A program made the translations under genes and the position numbers. Below the pieces are notes generated by a model that was given only the letters and a program-made list of their open reading frames with translations, did not search any database and was not told the DNA's origin. DNA of 64,000 nt from Salegentibacter lacus (GTDB lineage Bacteria > Bacteroidota > Bacteroidia > Flavobacteriales > Flavobacteriaceae): the NCBI RefSeq assembly GCF_020164555.1, contig NZ_JAIQZB010000003.1:62001-126000 (forward strand). Reading direction: 5' to 3'. Every line of letters starts with the position of its first letter. Within the stretch, counting starts at the first letter, position 1. This document shows positions 60,318 to 64,000 of this stretch, one piece after another.

Positions 60318-63185
60318 CTATAAATTTTTTCCTATTACAAATTCGTATAGATATTCATCTTTGAATAACACATTTGCAGATTCCTTAATATCTTCGGGAC
60401 TCAGTGTTTTTATAAAATCAAACTTTTTCTTTGGATCTATCCATTCCGTATCATATCTATAGTGTGAGTATAATCTATTTTGCATTTCTCTATTCGATTT
60501 AATTCTTCCATCTGGTACTGATAAAAACCTTAAACGCTTTAAACTTTGTTCTAGTAATTCTTCTGTAATCAAATCAGATTTTAAATTATTTATTATTTGA
60601 GAAAATTCTTTACGTAGTAAAGGATATTCTTCAGGTAAACAATTAAAACTAGCACCAATTGAATATTGGTTTATTTTTTCATTAAACTCTCCTACTGCAC
60701 CGGTTACGTATAATGCATATCCTTTTTCGAATCGTAAATCCCAAACCAATTTATTCACCACAGCTCCTAAAGCCTGAATCCTTAATTTTTCTTTCCAATC
60801 AGGTTTTATGTTAGTTGCTTTTATATATTTTGGTTTATAAAGCACGTTACTTTTATTGTAATTTCCTGGAAAAACAAATTCCTTATAAAAGGGGCCTTTT
60901 GGTAAAGAGTTCTTAGTTAATTGTTTAGATTCAGGCGATGATTCAGTATGGTCATTAGGTAGATTTCCCAGATATTTATTAAATATTGGAAGGACTGAAT
61001 CTTTCTTAAATTCCCCACTTACGATAAACGTAAATTCATTCGAGGCTTGAAATATATTCCGATAGATTTCGTGTCCGCGGTTCATATTGGTTTTCTCCAA
61101 ACCTTTAAAACGCTCTGTGCCCGTTAACACCTCAGATGAATCTCCGAGAACTTTTCTAATCAACACTCTCAAATCGGTATCTTTTAGGTCACTAGAAGGA
61201 TTTTTATAAAACCTTTTCTGATCTTTTTTCCAATCTTGAAAGGCATCTTTACTTTTATTTGGCTGGGTAAAATATAGGTAAATAACCTGCAACATTTTTT
61301 CCAGGTCTGTAGGGGAAGCTCCTATTTTTATTCCGCTTTCTAAATTGTCCAAGTATAAATGAATACCTCCCCACCATAGACTACTATTGGCTAGATAGCG
61401 CTGTATTTGAAATTTATCAAATCCTCCTGCGCCACTATTTTTAATGAAGCCTGGGGCATTAACAGCAGAGAAATAATCTTCGTGAGGAAAATCCAGGGCA
61501 CCAATAGGTGCAATACCGTGAATCAAGATATTATCCTGCTCTACACCAGGTGAGGGTTTAAAAGGTTTCAGAATTAGATTAACTCCGTTTTTTAATTTGA
61601 ATTTCATTGCTCCAGATGCTCCTACACCCATATCTTCGATTTTTCCTTCTTTAAATTCATTAATTTTATTAGGACTTAAAAGATATTTAGGAACGGGGGG
61701 AGGTGAATAGACATGGATGCTTTCTTTATCAATTTCTTTTATCCAATTCCGAATTTCATTCTCCTTATACAGTAATTTTTGATGATCTGAAGAAGCTATT
61801 ATTCCAATGTCCTCGGGCATCGAAAAGTTTTCTTGTCGAATAAACTGGTTAAAATCATCTAATTTGAAATTTGAGGCCCAATTTGAAAAATTTTCCAGAC
61901 TATCAATTTGGATGGTTTCTTCGTTAAGAAAATGAGTTTTTATTGCCTCTATCCAATATTCCTGCTCATTATTATTTGAAATAGCATGGAGCTGTCTTTC
62001 CATTGCTTCCTTAAATTCGGAACCAGAAACACCGTATTTCTGAAGCTGCTTTAAAATTTGAAAAGTCTTTTTCAAAGCTTCCTCTTCCTTACCGTTTTTG
62101 ATGGATAATTTTAGTCTTAAAGATAATGGCAGAATCCCTCTCTGAAACATATTGGCGCTGAAGGGACTATTATAAACATTCGATGCTTCTCTAAATCTTT
62201 TATTTAATATATCCTGAAAAATACTCCACTTATATTTTCGCTTAAGGACTTCAAAGTTACTGCTAAGATTGAGCATTGATTTATCTCTAAAATGTAGATT
62301 AAAAAGCGTAGTAGACGCTTCACTATTTTTATGTTTAGTGTTACCGTTCACTACCACAAACCTGGGAGGCTGATTCAAAAAAATAGAATCATAATTTACA
62401 GGTTGTTTGGGATTTTGTTTTACCGGAATATCTGACAAACGTTTTATTATCTCTTGTTCAATTTTATCAATGTTATCCAACGAACCAACAACAATAACTC
62501 CCATCAAATCGGGTCGGTACCAGTCTTTATAAAAATTTTTTAATTTTTCAGGTTCAAAATTTCTGAGATGCATAGAAATATCGGTCAAGTTTTGGTGCCC
62601 AGGAAGGAGTTGCCTTTTTAGTTTATTTCTCACTATGGATTTATCCAAATTATCTCCGCTTCGCTCAATAAACTCCTGAATCATAACCTCACGTTCACTG
62701 TCTATATCTTGAGGTGTCATTTTAAGTCTAACTGCAATATCTTCAAACCATAATAAACCTGTTTTTAAAGCTTCGATATTTTCGTCGGGAGAAAGATATA
62801 TGTATTCAGTAAATCTCTGGCCGTAATGAGCTTTAAGATCAAAACGAGACATGTTATTTCTATTTAAAAGTTCAGTATGATTTTGAATTCCCTTAGGAAA
62901 ATTTTCAGTTGTTTTAAAAGCCATATGCTCCACAAAATGAGCAATATCAGCCTGACTACTATCCTGGTTATGCACTCCCACCCGTACTAAAAGCTTCAAA
63001 TGAATAGTTGGCTGTGAATTCGGTACTGACTTTATATAATATTTCATACCGTTTTTTAACTTTCCCTCCCTGAAATTTCTTTCAGTCGTTAGGCTGGTAT
63101 CTAGAGAGGTTTGCCCAAACCCTAAAAATGATAGAATCATGAAAGAATGGGGAATGAGCTTATATATATTTTTAAATAAAACCAT
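60318..63185 (-). CDS. M16-family (insulinase-type) zinc peptidase
   Basis: A 955-residue protein from ATG 63185, one base after the SusD stop; a longer frame to 63287 would overlap SusD and is rejected. Signal sequence (HSFMILSFLGFGQTS), then the inverted zinc motif HFVEHMAF near residue 83 with the downstream Glu in EREVMIQEF, and four M16 domains of the pitrilysin type, the second pair inactive. It would degrade peptides in the periplasm, perhaps those imported by the SusCD pair. Confidence 0.9.
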   Translation of the reverse strand: MVLFKNIYKLIPHSFMILSFLGFGQTSLDTSLTTERNFREGKLKNGMKYYIKSVPNSQPTIHLKLLVRVGVHNQDSSQADIAHFVEHMAFKTTENFPKGIQNHTELLNRNNMSRFDLKAHYGQRFTEYIYLSPDENIEALKTGLLWFEDIAVRLKMTPQDIDSEREVMIQEFIERSGDNLDKSIVRNKLKRQLLPGHQNLTDISMHLRNFEPEKLKNFYKDWYRPDLMGVIVVGSLDNIDKIEQEIIKRLSDIPVKQNPKQPVNYDSIFLNQPPRFVVVNGNTKHKNSEASTTLFNLHFRDKSMLNLSSNFEVLKRKYKWSIFQDILNKRFREASNVYNSPFSANMFQRGILPLSLRLKLSIKNGKEEEALKKTFQILKQLQKYGVSGSEFKEAMERQLHAISNNNEQEYWIEAIKTHFLNEETIQIDSLENFSNWASNFKLDDFNQFIRQENFSMPEDIGIIASSDHQKLLYKENEIRNWIKEIDKESIHVYSPPPVPKYLLSPNKINEFKEGKIEDMGVGASGAMKFKLKNGVNLILKPFKPSPGVEQDNILIHGIAPIGALDFPHEDYFSAVNAPGFIKNSGAGGFDKFQIQRYLANSSLWWGGIHLYLDNLESGIKIGASPTDLEKMLQVIYLYFTQPNKSKDAFQDWKKDQKRFYKNPSSDLKDTDLRVLIRKVLGDSSEVLTGTERFKGLEKTNMNRGHEIYRNIFQASNEFTFIVSGEFKKDSVLPIFNKYLGNLPNDHTESSPESKQLTKNSLPKGPFYKEFVFPGNYNKSNVLYKPKYIKATNIKPDWKEKLRIQALGAVVNKLVWDLRFEKGYALYVTGAVGEFNEKINQYSIGASFNCLPEEYPLLRKEFSQIINNLKSDLITEELLEQSLKRLRFLSVPDGRIKSNREMQNRLYSHYRYDTEWIDPKKKFDFIKTLSPEDIKESANVLFKDEYLYEFVIGKNL

Positions 63186-63186
63186 A

Positions 63187-64000
63187 TTAATAGCCTGAAT
63201 TTTGAGATAGGTTTGGATTCTTCGAACGCTCTTCAGCTGGTATAGGGTACAACACATCTGTGTCTTGCCAATTGGGCTTGATATCACTTAAAATATTAGT
63301 AGCCATATTTGTTCGTGTTAGGTCAAGCCAACGGTGTCCCCATTCGGTAAAAAGTTCTTTCCGGCGCTCTATAAGAATCTGATTCATTAGATCCTCCTCA
63401 GAAATTTCAGGATTCATTTCTGATATTAAATCTAATCCAGCTCTTTTTCTAATGATATCCAAATCAGCAATGGCACCGGGTAGGTCTCCTTGATTTAATT
63501 TTGCTTCTGCTCTTATAAGAAATTGTTCTGAAAGGCGTAAAACCATAGAATATTCTGTAATGTTATCTATACTATTTCCATCTTTATATTTATAGGCGAA
63601 ATAGCTATCACTGCCTTCGAAATATCCTATCCAGTCAGTAAGGCGCTTATCTTCCTCTTCAAAGGAACTCACCAGGTTTCTGTGTAACCTAAGCTGTGTA
63701 AAAAATGGAACAAAGGGATCGATTATAAAGGTCAAACCTTCATTGGTATATGTTAACCTACCACCGCCTCCTATTGGTGAAATTTGCCAAATTGCTTCCT
63801 GGCTATTGGCAAGAAAAACCTGATTCAAATCTTCCAGGATTTGATAAGAATTAGACTGAGCAATCACTTCACTACTTAATTCCTGAGCCATTTCCCAATT
63901 TTCAAGGTATAAATGTACTCTGGCTAATAAGGCTACGGCCGCAAAACGGTTAACCCTTGAGCGGTCATCTTCCCGGTACTCAGGACTGAGTAAGGCTATC
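63187..64000 (-). CDS. SusD/RagB-family outer-membrane lipoprotein, C-terminal part
   Basis: The minus-strand frame is open to the window edge, so this is the C-terminal 270 residues. SusD landmarks: RFAAVALLARVHLYLENWE (TPR-like), then VLRLSEQFLIRAEAKLNQG, cited in part, AIADLDIIRKRAGL, ILIERRKELFTEWGHRWLDL (cited in part) and LYPIPAEERSKNPNLSQNSGY at the end. SusD caps a TonB-dependent SusC channel and binds the cargo; SusC should be further right. Cotranscribed with the M16 peptidase. Confidence 0.9.
   Translation of the reverse strand, partial: IALLSPEYREDDRSRVNRFAAVALLARVHLYLENWEMAQELSSEVIAQSNSYQILEDLNQVFLANSQEAIWQISPIGGGGRLTYTNEGLTFIIDPFVPFFTQLRLHRNLVSSFEEEDKRLTDWIGYFEGSDSYFAYKYKDGNSIDNITEYSMVLRLSEQFLIRAEAKLNQGDLPGAIADLDIIRKRAGLDLISEMNPEISEEDLMNQILIERRKELFTEWGHRWLDLTRTNMATNILSDIKPNWQDTDVLYPIPAEERSKNPNLSQNSGY

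Noticed and set aside
63186-63287. Longer start for the M16 peptidase
   Set aside because: It would overlap the SusD C-terminus by 100 bases in another frame; the ATG at 63185 gives the signal peptide directly.

Overview
The window looks like chromosomal DNA of a marine or soil Flavobacteriaceae (Gramella/Salegentibacter/Zunongwangia-like). Supporting signs are low GC, A-rich leaders without Shine-Dalgarno sites, many small lipoproteins and beta-barrels, a CcsA/ResB fusion, SusD and TonB-type outer-membrane proteins, LytTR regulation and a Bacteroidetes-type (TraE-TraN) conjugation cluster. The genus is inference. No rRNA, tRNA or CRISPR array was seen.

Region 1 (1-18975) is the main discovery: an integron-like gene-cassette array. 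About 17 imperfect inverted repeats of roughly 95-135 bp separate single, unrelated, co-oriented (+) genes. Each intact repeat runs from a (T)AAC core through a TATAAAAAC arm and a GC-rich hairpin to a GTTTTTATA arm and an ACGTTG/ACGTTA core, the layout of attC sites such as the Vibrio VCR. The bases next to the two cores change from cassette to cassette but stay complementary between the start and end of the same cassette (for example GTTGTAGCC at 2378 with GGCTACAAC at 2752; GTTGTAAAC at 13863 with GTTTACAAC at 14458; GTTAGCGG at 16373 with CCGCTAAC at 16888). This is what site-specific cassette capture leaves behind. No integrase lies in the window, so as seen it is a cluster of attC sites lacking an integrase (CALIN); an integrase could lie to the left. 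Cassettes carry tiny membrane peptides, an esterase, an S41 peptidase, two CPBP proteases, a TIMP-like secreted protein, lipoproteins and beta-barrels. Two copies of a separate module (minus-strand TPR histidine kinase plus a conserved 300-bp upstream region) interrupt the array.

Region 2 (19.2-26.6 kb) is ordinary chromosome: an SRAP protein, a LytS/LytTR two-component pair with a 21-bp direct-repeat operator, a GumN/TraB-like secreted protein, a STAS-like protein with a HAMP-AraC regulator, and an alpha-oxoamine synthase fused to a GNAT acyltransferase.

Region 3 (26.7-45.7 kb) is an integrated conjugative element: RteC, excisionase-like HTH, replication/ATPase genes, a degenerate EEP nuclease, TraE-F-G-I-J-K-M-N on the plus strand, then on the minus strand a cargo LepB, the coupling protein, MobB relaxase and BfmA/BtgA-like accessory protein behind a candidate oriT, then RadC-like and SSB. 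No integrase or TraO/P/Q was seen.

Region 4 (46.7-64 kb) is chromosome again: CcsA/ResB cytochrome c assembly, an EreA/ChaN-like lipoprotein, a membrane-tethered LuxR regulator beside an outer-membrane receptor, a beta-lactamase-fold hydrolase, a second STAS-like/HAMP-AraC pair, and a DUF6520 peptide next to an M16 peptidase and SusD. The two STAS-like/AraC operons share the same upstream inverted repeat, GTCAA-N15-TTGAC, pointing to an autoregulated, uncharacterised regulatory system.
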